From positions 287,508 through 351,507 of the forward strand of contig NZ_LR733284.1 in NCBI RefSeq assembly GCF_902506375.1: a DNA stretch of 64,000 nucleotides, read 5' to 3'. Every line of letters starts with the position of its first letter. Within the stretch, counting starts at the first letter, position 1. Both the position numbers and the translations under genes were made by a program. Positions 1-7,866 of this stretch are shown piece after piece. Source of the DNA: Microbacterium sp. 8M. GTDB taxonomy: Bacteria; Actinomycetota; Actinomycetes; Actinomycetales; Microbacteriaceae. The notes beneath the pieces were generated by a model, which ran no database searches, was not told the DNA's origin, and saw only the letters and a program-made list of their open reading frames with translations.

Positions 1-536
1 GGATCCTTGCCGGTCGCCTTGGTGATGAGGGCGGCGATCGCGCCGGTGGCGGGCAGCGGTCCGTCGGCGCTCGGGCCGGTGGCATCGGGGTTGGTGACGA
101 TGAACCGTGCGCCGTCGTTGATGAGACGGATCGCCTTGGTGATCGCCTCGAAGGAGTAGTTGCGGGTCTCGCCGACCACCACGAAGTCCGGGCTCGTCTC
201 GGTCATGATGAAGCCCGCGTCGTGCAGGGCGGTGAGGATCCCGGCCTCGCCGATCACGAATGCGGATCCACCGGGGACCTGCTGCTGGAGGAAGTCGGCC
301 GTGGCCAGCGCGGAGGTCCAGATCCGCTCCTCCGGAACATTCAGCCCGCTGGTGCGCAGGCGTGCCGACAGGTCGCGGGCGGTGAAGATCGAGTTGTTGG
401 TGAGCACCAGGTAGGGGATGCCGTTGCTCTCCCAGCTGGCGAGCAGTTCGGAGGCGCCGGGGATGGCGTCGTTCTCGTGCACGAGCACACCGTCCATGTC
501 GGTGAGCCAGCATTCGATGTCGTCGCGTTGTGCCAT
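1..536 (-). CDS. NagD-like HAD-IIA sugar-phosphate phosphatase (partial)
   Basis: The gene starts at 536 (ATG) and runs off the left edge, so only about 178 N-terminal codons are present. The protein begins with a hydrophobic strand followed by [16 protein letters not shown], which is the class IIA HAD motif I (the first Asp would be the phosphorylated nucleophile). LTNNS then matches motif II (Thr/Ser with Asn). A C2-type cap region with [12 protein letters not shown] and FIVTNPD follows, as in NagD and related p-nitrophenyl-phosphatase-like proteins. Family members dephosphorylate small phosphorylated metabolites such as nucleotides or sugar phosphates in the cytoplasm. The exact substrate cannot be told from sequence. 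Motif III and IV are outside the window. Confidence in family is high, in substrate low. Confidence 0.85.
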   Translation of the reverse strand, partial: MAQRDDIECWLTDMDGVLVHENDAIPGASELLASWESNGIPYLVLTNNSIFTARDLSARLRTSGLNVPEERIWTSALATADFLQQQVPGGSAFVIGEAGILTALHDAGFIMTETSPDFVVVGETRNYSFEAITKAIRLINDGARFIVTNPDATGPSADGPLPATGAIAALITKATGKD

Positions 537-587
537 GCGCCCAGCCTAGAGGTGCCGGGGTTACGAGCGGATGACGAGGCCGGATCG

Positions 588-971
588 CTACGCGGGCGGC
601 ACCTGACTCATGAGCGCGAGCGTGTGGCCGTCGGGATCCGCGAAGAACGACATCCACTCCTCGACACCGGAGTCGTGCCGGTGGATCAGGTGCGGCGGAT
701 GGGTGAAGACCACCCCGCGGGAGGTGAGCGACGCGCTCGCCGCATGGATGTCATCGACGCGGAAGTACAGGATGGACTCGCCCTTGTCCCCGGCGCCTTC
801 GTCGACTGCACTGAGGAACAGCCGCGTGCCGCCGGCGTCGAAGAACGCGAGATCGCCGAAGGTGTAGAGGTGCGGGAGCCCCAGCACGTCGCGGTACCAG
901 GCGACCGCGGCATCGATGTCGTTCACGCGGCGCGAGATCTGTCCGATCGGTCCGAGCGTCGTGCCCGTCAT
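588..971 (-). CDS. VOC-family (glyoxalase/bleomycin resistance-like) protein
   Basis: This is a 127-residue single-module vicinal-oxygen-chelate protein. It reads ISRRVNDIDAAVAWYRDVLGL near the N-terminus and FFADPDGHTLALMS near the C-terminus, which are the paired beta-alpha-beta-beta-beta signatures of the fold. I place the start at the ATG at 971 because GGAGGGAGAGG lies just upstream; an in-frame GTG at 986 would place that Shine-Dalgarno sequence inside the gene. Family members bind a metal and act on small molecules (dioxygenases, glyoxalases, drug-binding proteins). No substrate is suggested by the neighbours. It lies downstream of the LuxR regulator gene on the same strand with a 34-bp gap, so the two may be co-transcribed. 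Confidence 0.85.
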   Translation of the reverse strand: MTGTTLGPIGQISRRVNDIDAAVAWYRDVLGLPHLYTFGDLAFFDAGGTRLFLSAVDEGAGDKGESILYFRVDDIHAASASLTSRGVVFTHPPHLIHRHDSGVEEWMSFFADPDGHTLALMSQVPPA

Positions 972-1005
972 GTCCTCTCCCTCCACCGCCTTCCGGGCGC
1001 CGTTG

Positions 1006-2145
1006 TCAGGCCTCGGGCAGGAACCAGCCCGAGGGCCCGACGGGCTGACCCGCGCGGGTGAGGTACTGGTCCAGCCAGACGCGTGTGATGAGCTCGCGTC
1101 GGCTGCGCACGCCGACCTTGTCGAAGATCGCCTTCAGATGGTCCTGCACCGTGTAGGCCGACACGTGCAGCGCTGCGGCGATCTCCTTCGTCTCCGCGCC
1201 GCGCAGCACCATCGCCGTCACATCCCGCTCGCGCGGGGTGAGGGCGACGGCCGCGACGACCAGATCGACGACCTCGGAGGGGCGCGCCTCCTCGATCGTC
1301 ACCACCACCTCGCCGTGGTCGTCGTCGCGGGCCGCCAGCGGCGACGCATGCAGGATCAACCACACCCCGGAGCGGGTCCGCACCCGCGCCCGAGGCACCT
1401 GTTCGCCCGGCATTCCGCGCAGGCGGCGGGCGGCGGTCACCAGAGCGTACACGGTGCCGAGCGGGTCCGTGCTGTCTGCGGCGGCGCCGAGCTGCAGCAG
1501 GCGCTGCTGCGCGCCGATGCTCATGCGCACGACCTCGTCGGCTGCGTCGATCACGACGACCGCGGGCCCGCTCGCGGTCGTGTCCCGCAGGGATCGAGAG
1601 GTCAGCTGCGCCAGGATCCCGATCCGCACTCCGCGCGCGAACGCACCCGACAGAGCCGCGGCCCACTCGACCTCCTCCGCGTCGTACGCGGGGTCGTCCG
1701 GGCCGCGGAACAGGGCGATCCCGCCCCACAGCCCGGCGTCGTCGCGGAACGCGAGGCGCAGCTCGTCGCCGTAGCCGAAGAGAGGCCGGATCAGGCGGTC
1801 CATCCGGACGGAGGCGCCCGGTGCCCCGAGCCCGGCCGCACGCATCGCCACCGCGGGCGTCGCGGAGCGGATGATCTCGCTGAACGCCGTGCTCTCCTCC
1901 CCGCCGTACTCGAGGATCGCGAAGAGCGGATCCTCGGCGTCGCGGCGGGCGAGGTCGCCGAACTTGCGTCCGCTCGTGAGCATCTCCGTGACCGGGTCGT
2001 GCGTGCCGACGCAGACGGCGATGTTCGGCAGCACGCGCCCCAGGGCCGCGATCGACTCGTTCAGGAAGTCGTCGACGGCGAGGCCCGCGCGGGAGAGCAC
2101 CTCGATGTCGGTGCGCACCCGTTCAGCGGTGAGGGCGCTGATCAT
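1006..2145 (-). CDS. LuxR-family transcriptional regulator with GAF-like sensory N-terminus
   Basis: The 379-residue protein ends in a canonical LuxR helix-turn-helix: LTPRERDVTAMVLRG, then KEIAAALHVSAYTVQDHLKAIFDKVGV (about residues 300-345), including the usual recognition helix pattern. The upstream 290 residues have no receiver aspartate and look like a ligand- or redox-sensing GAF/PAS-type region; this assignment is inference. The gene is transcribed away from the flavin oxidoreductase at 2298, and the 152-bp shared upstream region holds an inverted repeat, so this regulator plausibly controls that gene and itself. The start at 2145 is ATG; no strong Shine-Dalgarno sequence is visible. 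Confidence 0.88.
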   Translation of the reverse strand: MISALTAERVRTDIEVLSRAGLAVDDFLNESIAALGRVLPNIAVCVGTHDPVTEMLTSGRKFGDLARRDAEDPLFAILEYGGEESTAFSEIIRSATPAVAMRAAGLGAPGASVRMDRLIRPLFGYGDELRLAFRDDAGLWGGIALFRGPDDPAYDAEEVEWAAALSGAFARGVRIGILAQLTSRSLRDTTASGPAVVVIDAADEVVRMSIGAQQRLLQLGAAADSTDPLGTVYALVTAARRLRGMPGEQVPRARVRTRSGVWLILHASPLAARDDDHGEVVVTIEEARPSEVVDLVVAAVALTPRERDVTAMVLRGAETKEIAAALHVSAYTVQDHLKAIFDKVGVRSRRELITRVWLDQYLTRAGQPVGPSGWFLPEA

Positions 2146-2175
2146 GCCACCAGTATCGTGCGCCGCCGCCCGCGG

Positions 2176-2208
2176 GGGAATCCCAGCGTTCTGGGGGTCG
2201 GGATTCCC
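2176..2208. promoter_or_regulatory. Inverted repeat between LuxR regulator and oxidoreductase (operator candidate)
   Basis: GGGAATCCC (2176-2184) and GGGATTCCC (2200-2208) are exact reverse complements separated by 15 bp. CCCAGCGTTCTGGG (2182-2195) forms a second, inner dyad. The position between two divergent genes fits an operator for the LuxR-type regulator. No binding is proven. Confidence 0.4.
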
Positions 2209-2297
2209 GGGCGGGCTGGGATGGCCGGTCGACGCGCTGATGCCGAGAGTGGTCTCCTGCCCGGCAGTCCGCCGGCCGCACCGGAACGGAGAAGACC

Positions 2298-3692
2298 ATG
2301 CACACCCTCACCCGCGACCTCTCGATGCTGCAGGGCGTCGACGGCATCGCCCTGGCCGGCGAGGCGGCTTACGAGCGCGGCCGCCTCGCCTGGAACCTCG
2401 CCGCCGACCAGCGTCCGGCCGCGATCGCCGCGCCCCGCACCGTGGCCGAGGTCGTCGCGGCCGTGCGTGCCGCGGCGTCGGCCGGCCTGCGGGTCGCCCC
2501 GCAGTCGACGGGGCACGGGGCCCTTCCGCTCGCCGCGCGCGGTCTCGACGATGCGATGCTGCTGCGCTTGGACGGCCTCACCGGGGTGCAGGTCGATCCC
2601 GGGCGCCGCATCGCCCGCGTCCTCGGGGGCACCCTCTGGCGCGATGTCGTCGTCGCCGCCGCTCCGCACGGGCTCACTGCCTTGCACGGCAGCGCGGGCG
2701 ATGTGGCCGTGGCCGGCTATGTGCTGGGCGGCGGCCTGTCGTTCTACGGCCGCGCGCACGGTCTCGCGGCGCACCACGTGCGGGCGTTCGAGGTCGTCAC
2801 GTCCGGCGGCGACGTCGTGCGTGCGAGTGCCGACTCGCACCCGGCGCTGTTCTGGGCGCTGCGCGGCGGGGGCGGCAGCTTCGGCGTGGTGACGGCGATC
2901 GAGCTCGAGCTGCTGCCGATCGCCGATGTGTACGCGGGTTTCCTGCTCTGGGACATCAGCGCAGCGCCGGCTGTGCTGCGCGCCTGGCGCGACTGGACCG
3001 GTTCGGACGCCGCGGGGCAGGAAGGGCCGGGCCGTGACCGCGCCGTCACCACCAGCCTGCGCCTGTTGCGGTTCCCTCCCGTGCCGGAGCTGCCGCCGTT
3101 CCTGAGCGGCCGCTCGCTCGTGGTCGTCGACGGTGCTGTCCTGGCAGAGGACGACCGGGCAGTCGAACTGCTCGCGCCCCTGCGCGCGCTTGCACCGGAG
3201 CTGGACACCTTCGCGCGGATCCCGGCCGTGGGGCTGCTGGACGTGCACATGGATCCGCCCGCCCCGACGCCGGGCGTGGGCGACCACGCGATGCTGGGTG
3301 CGCTCGACGACACCGCGCTCACCGCGCTGCTCGACGCGGCCGGCCCGGGGGTCGCCGAGGCGCCGATGATCGTAGAGCTGCGCCAGCTCGGCGGGGCCCT
3401 GGCCGAGCCCGGGGACGCGGCGGTCAGCCGGCTCGCGGGAGAGTACGCGCTGCTCGCCATCGACGTGGCGCCCGCTCCCGAGTTCGTGGAGCCTGCCTTC
3501 GCGCGCACGGGGGCGATCGTGGGCGCGATGTCGAACTGGCGGGACGGTGCGCCGTACCTGAACTTCGTGGAACGCGCGTCCGGGGCCGAGGGCGCCTTCA
3601 CCCCCGAGGTCGCCGAGCGGCTGCGCCGCGCCAGGGCGATCTACGACCCGCTGCGCACCTTCGTCGCGGCGCACCCCGTCCCGACGGCCTGA
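2298..3692 (+). CDS. FAD-linked oxidoreductase, berberine-bridge (BBE)/PCMH type
   Basis: The 464-residue protein has a PCMH-type FAD-binding domain (about residues 35-205) and a C-terminal BBE-like segment (about 410-460, with PYLNF and IYDPLRTF). QSTGHGA at about residue 75 supplies the histidine that usually carries the covalent flavin link. The cysteine position used for a second flavin link in bicovalent members appears not to be cysteine here (GSAGDVAVAGYVLGGG), so a single link is predicted. No signal peptide is seen, so it is probably cytoplasmic. Such enzymes oxidise sugars, alcohols or secondary metabolites; the substrate is unknown. It diverges from the LuxR regulator at 1006-2145, its likely controller. 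Confidence 0.86.
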   Translation: MHTLTRDLSMLQGVDGIALAGEAAYERGRLAWNLAADQRPAAIAAPRTVAEVVAAVRAAASAGLRVAPQSTGHGALPLAARGLDDAMLLRLDGLTGVQVDPGRRIARVLGGTLWRDVVVAAAPHGLTALHGSAGDVAVAGYVLGGGLSFYGRAHGLAAHHVRAFEVVTSGGDVVRASADSHPALFWALRGGGGSFGVVTAIELELLPIADVYAGFLLWDISAAPAVLRAWRDWTGSDAAGQEGPGRDRAVTTSLRLLRFPPVPELPPFLSGRSLVVVDGAVLAEDDRAVELLAPLRALAPELDTFARIPAVGLLDVHMDPPAPTPGVGDHAMLGALDDTALTALLDAAGPGVAEAPMIVELRQLGGALAEPGDAAVSRLAGEYALLAIDVAPAPEFVEPAFARTGAIVGAMSNWRDGAPYLNFVERASGAEGAFTPEVAERLRRARAIYDPLRTFVAAHPVPTA

Positions 3693-3802
3693 GCCCGGCA
3701 GCGTCTGGCTCAGCGCGGACAATCCCGCGCGGGTGTTCGCCGCGTGGAACCCGAGCGCGTGCTGCAGACGCGCGGTGCACCTCCGACATCCGCGGCGCCG
3801 GC

Positions 3803-3835
3803 TTCCGCCGGGACGGGCCACCGATCCCGGCGGAA
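3803..3835. terminator. Hairpin between convergent genes
   Basis: TTCCGCCGGGA (3803-3813) pairs with TCCCGGCGGAA (3825-3835), an 11-bp stem with an 11-nt loop. It sits between the oxidoreductase ending at 3692 and the convergent regulator ending at 3859, so it may serve both. There is no T-run, as is common at very high GC. Confidence 0.55.
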
Positions 3836-3858
3836 CCGCCGCGGATCCGCCTGCACCC

Positions 3859-4491
3859 TCAGGCCGACAGCCACACCACGTCGGTCGCACCCTCGGGCAG
3901 GGCCACTGCGGCGCCGTCGATGCGCAGGCCGCCGGGGATGACGACGACCTCGCCGCCGATCACGAGGCCCGCCGACTCCAGGGTGCGCAGCAGCTCGGGG
4001 TCCCGGTCGTCCACGCGCAGCACGCGACCCGTGTGGCCGGCATCGGCGTCGGCGAGCAGCACGAACGGCACGCGCTCGACGCGGCCGAAGGCGTCGGGGA
4101 TGGCGTCGCCGTGCGGGTCGAAGCGGGGCCGGCCCAGGCGCGCGTCGATCCCCTCGAGCAGGCGGTCGCTGATGGTGTGCTCGAGCACCTCGGCCTCGTC
4201 GTGCACCTCGTCCCAGGCGTACCCGAATTCGCGCACGAGCCAGGTCTCGATGAGGCGGTGCCGCCGGACGATCCCGAGAGCGCGCTGCTCCCCGTCCTCG
4301 GTGAGACGCACGGCGCCGTAGGGCACGTGCGACACCAGGCCGGCGGCCGCCAGCTTCTTCACCATCTCGGTGACGCTCGACGGGGCGATGCCGAGCTTGG
4401 CGGCGAGCTGTGACGGAGTGATCGGCGCCGGCTGCCACTCGGTGTGCGCGTACACCGTCTTCAGGTAGTCGTCGGCCGCGGGGGATTCCAC
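3859..4491 (-). CDS. mntR: DtxR/MntR-family metal-dependent repressor, probably manganese-responsive
   Basis: The 210-residue protein has the DtxR layout: N-terminal winged helix (about residues 8-65), a dimerisation and metal-binding domain containing RRHRLIETWLVREFG and EAEVLEH, and a C-terminal SH3-like (FeoA) extension. The ligands visible are D8, H78, E101, E104 and H105. A glutamate stands where iron-type DtxR/IdeR proteins have cysteine, which is the manganese-type pattern of MntR; residue 11 is Lys rather than the Glu of Bacillus MntR. The start is GTG at 4491. The manganese transporter gene mntH lies upstream on the same strand, and its promoter carries two dyads fitting one pattern, so this protein is the obvious candidate repressor. 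The mntR symbol is inferred from these features. Confidence 0.85.
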   Translation of the reverse strand: MESPAADDYLKTVYAHTEWQPAPITPSQLAAKLGIAPSSVTEMVKKLAAAGLVSHVPYGAVRLTEDGEQRALGIVRRHRLIETWLVREFGYAWDEVHDEAEVLEHTISDRLLEGIDARLGRPRFDPHGDAIPDAFGRVERVPFVLLADADAGHTGRVLRVDDRDPELLRTLESAGLVIGGEVVVIPGGLRIDGAAVALPEGATDVVWLSA

Positions 4492-4524
4492 GGATCCACC
4501 TTAGGGCGTGCGTCGGCCGCCGGC

Positions 4525-4586
4525 CGCTGAGCCTCTCGAAGCGTCCGGGCCGCGGGTTACGGGCCCTTCGACAAGCTCAGGGATCG
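4525..4586. repeat. Family A repeat, two copies (one degenerate)
   Basis: GCTGAGCCTCTCGAAGCG (about 4527-4544) and CCCTTCGACAAGCTCAGGGA (about 4564-4583) are opposite-facing copies of a short repeat whose core is CTTCGACAGGCTCAGGGAC. They fill the gap between the mntR-like gene and the small membrane-protein gene. Confidence 0.75.
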
Positions 4587-4598
4587 TCTGCGCTGTTC

Positions 4599-4946
4599 CT
4601 ACCCGAGCGAGGACAGCACGGCGAAGGCGGCCTGCCCGGCGAAGAACATGATCGCGAACCCTGCGAGGGCGCCCAGCAAAGAGAGCCGGCCGTCGAAGCC
4701 CTCGATGCCGCGCATCCCGATCGACCGCGCGCGGAACGCCAGGATCAGGGTGAGCGCGCCGAGCGCGAGCTGCACCCATGGACTGCCGACCGGCATGAGC
4801 TTCGGCACGGCGACCAGGAGGATCCCGAGCACGGCGGTGACAAGCGACGCCCAGGTGCAGATCCGCACGGCGCGGCGGGCGGCGGCCTGCGCTTCCGCCT
4901 TCTCGGCGGCGCGCTGCGCGGCGGACGGGCGGCGGGATCGGGCCAT
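4599..4946 (-). CDS. Small membrane protein of unknown function
   Basis: I do not recognise this 115-residue protein. It has a basic, alanine-rich N-terminus (residues 1-27) followed by three hydrophobic stretches at about 30-50, 55-70 and 88-112 (for example WASLVTAVLGILLVAVP and LLGALAGFAIMFFAG), so it should be an inner membrane protein with its positive N-terminus inside. It lies between mntH and the MntR-like regulator on the same strand, but a 199-bp repeat-rich gap separates it from mntH, so a role in manganese homeostasis is only a possibility. Confidence 0.7.
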   Translation of the reverse strand: MARSRRPSAAQRAAEKAEAQAAARRAVRICTWASLVTAVLGILLVAVPKLMPVGSPWVQLALGALTLILAFRARSIGMRGIEGFDGRLSLLGALAGFAIMFFAGQAAFAVLSSLG

Positions 4947-4997
4947 CCCTCGAGCCTACCCGCGGCGCCCGTCCGTCCGATCCGGCCGGGGTCCTCC

Positions 4998-5140
4998 GTT
5001 CGGTGGATCCGGACCTGGATCCGCCACCCATCCGGACCTGGACCCGGGATCCGGCCGGATCTGGATCCTGGATCCGTCACCCATCCGTACCTGGATCCGC
5101 CACCCAGCCGGATCTGGATACGGGATCCGGGTGGCGCGAT
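4998..5140. repeat. Degenerate tandem repeat rich in GGATCC
   Basis: About 140 bp consist of a decayed repeat built from CCTGGATCCGCCACCCATCC-like units, alternating with GGGATCCGG and GGATCTGGAT segments. Seven GGATCC sites fall within about 140 bp. The block lies between the stop of mntH and the start of the small membrane-protein gene. No gene is apparent in it. Confidence 0.75.
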
Positions 5141-5145
5141 GCGGC

Positions 5146-6435
5146 TCAGGCTCCCGTCAGCAGCAGCCAGAGCAGCACGGCGTTGAGCGCGATGAGCAGG
5201 GCTGCGGCGACGATGCCGGCGATGGTCGTCCAGGGCCGGTTCGCGTAGCGTCCGAGTGTTCGCCGACGGGCGGTGAGCGCCACCAGCGGGATGAGCGCGA
5301 ACGGGATCCCGAACGACAGCGCCACCTGGCTGAGAACGAGCGCGAACGTGGGGTCGACGCCGAGGCCCAGGATGAGCAGGGCGGGGATCAGCGTGATCAG
5401 CCGCCGCACCGGCATCGGGATGCGCACCCGCAGCAGGCCGTGCATGATCTCGGCGCCCGCGTACGCCCCGACGGCGGTCGACGCGAGGCCGGAGGCCAGC
5501 AGACCGATCCCGAACAGGGTGCCGATGAGCGGGCCGAGCTGGGTGGTGATCGCGGCGTGCGCGCCCTCGAGTGAGTCGGTGCCCTCCACTCCTGGGAGCG
5601 TGGCGGCGGCGAGCAGCAGCATGCCCAGGTTCACCGCGCCGGCCACGACCATCGCAAGGGTGACGTCCCAGCGGGTGACGATGAGCAGGCGCGCCACCGG
5701 CGTGCGCCGCAGAGGCTCGGGGTCGCCGCCCGGGTGCACGGGCGCCGCGCCGAACCGGTCGCGCGCCAGGGCGGAGTGGGCGTAGATCGCGTGCGGCATG
5801 ATCGTCGCGCCGAGGATCGACGCCGCCAGCAGCACCGAGCCGGAGTCGGCGAAGCGTGGCACGAGCCCGCCGACCGCGGCGGACGGATCCGGCGGGGCGA
5901 CCAGCAACCCGGCGAGGAAGCCGACCGTGACGACGGCGAGCAGCCCGATGACGACGAACTCGAAGGGGCGCGCGCCGCGCCGGCCCTGCACGGCCAGCAG
6001 CACCATCGACACGGCCCCGGTGATGAGCCCGCCCAGGAGCAGGGGGAGGCCGAACAGCAGCTGCAGGGCGACCGCGCCGCCGATGACCTCGGCGATGTCG
6101 GTCGCCATCGCGACGAGCTCGGCCTGCAGCCAGTAGGCGCGGCGGGCGAAGCGGTGGTGCAGGCGGTCGCCCAGCAGCTCTGGCAGGCTGCGACCGGTGA
6201 CGACGCCGAGCTTCGCGGAGAGGTACTGCACGAGCCAGGCGATCACGTTCGCGACGACGACCACCCACACCAGGAGATAGCCGTAGCCGGCGCCGGCTGT
6301 CATGTTGCTCGCGACGTTGCCCGGATCCACGTACGCGACCCCGGCGACGAGGGCGGGGCCCAGCAGAGCCACGCCGCGTACGGGCGCGGGCGCTCCCGTG
6401 CCTGGCGCTGCGACGGTCACGGACGTTTTCGGCAT
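5146..6435 (-). CDS. mntH: Nramp-family Mn2+/H+ symporter MntH
   Basis: The 429-residue protein has about 11 hydrophobic segments. DPGN (residues 37-40) in the first is the Nramp metal-binding loop, and MPHAIYAHSAL in the sixth corresponds to the MPH motif of MntH. It imports Mn2+ (and some other divalent metals) with protons across the cytoplasmic membrane. The start codon at 6435 lies inside a perfect 18-bp dyad, with a second related dyad 28 bp further upstream, which suggests repression by the MntR-like protein encoded at 3859-4491. The leader must be very short. Confidence 0.93.
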   Translation of the reverse strand: MPKTSVTVAAPGTGAPAPVRGVALLGPALVAGVAYVDPGNVASNMTAGAGYGYLLVWVVVVANVIAWLVQYLSAKLGVVTGRSLPELLGDRLHHRFARRAYWLQAELVAMATDIAEVIGGAVALQLLFGLPLLLGGLITGAVSMVLLAVQGRRGARPFEFVVIGLLAVVTVGFLAGLLVAPPDPSAAVGGLVPRFADSGSVLLAASILGATIMPHAIYAHSALARDRFGAAPVHPGGDPEPLRRTPVARLLIVTRWDVTLAMVVAGAVNLGMLLLAAATLPGVEGTDSLEGAHAAITTQLGPLIGTLFGIGLLASGLASTAVGAYAGAEIMHGLLRVRIPMPVRRLITLIPALLILGLGVDPTFALVLSQVALSFGIPFALIPLVALTARRRTLGRYANRPWTTIAGIVAAALLIALNAVLLWLLLTGA

Positions 6436-6443
6436 ACCGAAAA
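6426..6443 (-). promoter_or_regulatory. Putative MntR operator overlapping the mntH start codon
   Basis: TTTTCGGCATACCGAAAA is a perfect 7-4-7 inverted repeat. Its centre contains the mntH start codon (CAT on this strand, 6433-6435). It fits the pattern TTTnGGnnnnCCnAAA, shared with the dyad at 6455-6470. A repressor bound here would block initiation directly. Binding by the MntR-like protein is inferred. Confidence 0.6.
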
Positions 6444-6454
6444 GCTACCTCATT

Positions 6455-6470
6455 TTTAGGGTCGCCGAAA
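6455..6470 (-). promoter_or_regulatory. Second putative MntR operator upstream of mntH
   Basis: TTTAGGGTCGCCGAAA is an imperfect dyad with the same TTTnGGnnnnCCnAAA pattern as the one over the start codon. The centres are 28 bp apart. It lies 20-35 bp upstream of the mntH start, where the promoter -10 to -35 region is expected. Confidence 0.55.
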
Positions 6471-6516
6471 TATCTGGATCGGCCCGCCAGAGGTTTGCGC
6501 GGCCCTCGGTTCTTGA

Positions 6517-6775
6517 GAAGGCGCAGTGCGACGCGGTGTGGACTCCCCGTCGCTGAGCGAGCGACGCGCGACGTGGTGTGCCCTCCCCGTCGCTGAGCGA
6601 GCGCAGCGCGACGTGGTGCGCCCCCGGTCCCTGAGTGAGCGAAGCGCGACGTGGTGCGCCCCCGGTCCCTGAGTGAGCGAAGCGCGACCTGGTGCGCCCC
6701 GTCCCAGGGCGAGCGAGGCGCGACGTGGTGCGCCCCCGGTCCCTGAGCGAGCGCAGCGAGACGAAGGGCGGCCGC
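6517..6775. repeat. Tandem array of 36-40 bp family C-like units
   Basis: Six units begin with CGACGTGG or a close variant at 6529, 6569, 6609, 6647, 6685 and 6721 (periods 40, 40, 38, 38, 36). Each unit also contains CTGAGCGAGCG or CTGAGTGAGCG, the core of the dispersed family C repeat, and the last unit ends in the full family C sequence with GCGAGACGAAGGG. The array fills the gap between mntH and the RNA methyltransferase gene. No protein-coding gene was recognised in it. Confidence 0.85.
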
Positions 6776-6811
6776 CGCTCGTGGTGCACCGCCGCCGGAT
6801 ACGCTGGCGTG

Positions 6812-7534
6812 ATGCAGGATCCTGAGCCCGCCGCCGCATCCGACCCCGAGTCCGCGGCGGCGCCGGAGTCGGGCGCTCAGCCCACCGCACTGCCCGAGGC
6901 GGCACCGGATCCTGTGCCGGAGGCCGAGGCGGCGCACGGTGTCGGCCCGTGGCCGGGTGGGCCTGCGGAGTGGCCCTCCGATGAGCGCCTCGACCCCGAG
7001 CTGCTCGCCCACGGCGACCGTCGCAACGTCGTCGACCGCTACCGCTACTGGCGTATGGAGGCGATCGTCGCCGACCTCGACTCCCGCCGGCACGCGTTCC
7101 ACGTGGCGATCGAGAACTGGCAGCACGACATGAACATCGGCTCGATCGTGCGCAGCGCCAACGCGTTCCTCGCCGAGACGGTGCACATCATCGGCCGACG
7201 GCGGTGGAACCGGCGGGGCGCGATGGTCACGGACCGGTACCAGCACGTCGTGCACCACGAGACGGTGGCCGACTTCGCGGCCTGGGCCGCGGCCGAGCGG
7301 ATCCCCATCATCGCCGTCGACAACCTCGACGGCGCCGTGCCGGTCGACCGGGCGGAGCTGCCCGAGCGCTGCGTGCTGCTGTTCGGCGCGGAAGGACCGG
7401 GGCTCTCCGAGGAGGCGCTCGCTGCGGCCTCCGGGCACGTCGAGATCACGCAGTACGGATCCACGCGCTCGATCAACGCCGGCGCCGCGGCGGCCGTGAT
7501 CATGTACGAGTGGTGCCGGCGGCACGGGGGCTGA
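6812..7534 (+). CDS. SpoU/TrmH-family RNA 2'-O-ribose methyltransferase
   Basis: The 240-residue protein contains the SPOUT knot motifs in order: NIGSIVRSANAF (motif 1, with the conserved Asn and Arg), FGAEGPGLSEEAL (motif 2) and YGSTRSINAGAAAAVIMYEW (motif 3). These bind S-adenosylmethionine and methylate a ribose in tRNA or rRNA. An acidic, Ala/Pro-rich extension of about 45 residues precedes the catalytic domain. The ATG at 6812 is chosen because upstream sequence is repeat array; a longer reading frame exists but runs into it. The target nucleotide cannot be deduced. Confidence 0.88.
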   Translation: MQDPEPAAASDPESAAAPESGAQPTALPEAAPDPVPEAEAAHGVGPWPGGPAEWPSDERLDPELLAHGDRRNVVDRYRYWRMEAIVADLDSRRHAFHVAIENWQHDMNIGSIVRSANAFLAETVHIIGRRRWNRRGAMVTDRYQHVVHHETVADFAAWAAAERIPIIAVDNLDGAVPVDRAELPERCVLLFGAEGPGLSEEALAAASGHVEITQYGSTRSINAGAAAAVIMYEWCRRHGG

Positions 7535-7564
7535 CGAGGTGGCCCTGAGGCCGACCGACGCAGG

Positions 7565-7750
7565 TCAGCGGCGCTCGAGGTGGTCGATTCGTCGCTCCAG
7601 GCGGGAGATCTCCCGGAGCAACTCCGTGCGTCGTACGCGCGGATCCATCGGATATGTCGCAGCGATCACGGCGAAGCCGCTCGCAAGCAGCATGGCGACC
7701 GCGAGGCCGAGCGCGGCGATCGCGATCCACCATTGATCCACTTCGGACAT
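7565..7750 (-). CDS. Small membrane-anchored coiled-coil protein
   Basis: I do not recognise this 61-residue protein. It has one transmembrane helix (about residues 8-32, IAIAALGLAVAMLLASGFAVIA) followed by a charged helix (about 38-61) with leucine spacing (LLREISRLERRIDHLERR) typical of a short coiled coil. The start at 7750 is supported by AAGGAGA 6-12 bp upstream. It would sit in the membrane with the coiled coil in the cytoplasm. It ends 31 bp after the methyltransferase gene, which converges on it. Confidence 0.75.
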   Translation of the reverse strand: MSEVDQWWIAIAALGLAVAMLLASGFAVIAATYPMDPRVRRTELLREISRLERRIDHLERR

Positions 7751-7866
7751 CTCGCTCTCCTTCGCGCTCGTATCCAGCATGCGCGCTGATCGGGCTCCAC
7801 GGCAGAGCGCTGCGAACCCCGTGGGCAAGATCACACGGGCCCGGCCTGTGCGGACCGGAGACGAAT

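Noticed and set aside
6517..6775. Repeat array that could be taken for a CRISPR
   Set aside because: The whole unit repeats without unique spacers, unit length varies (36-40 bp), and no cas gene is near.
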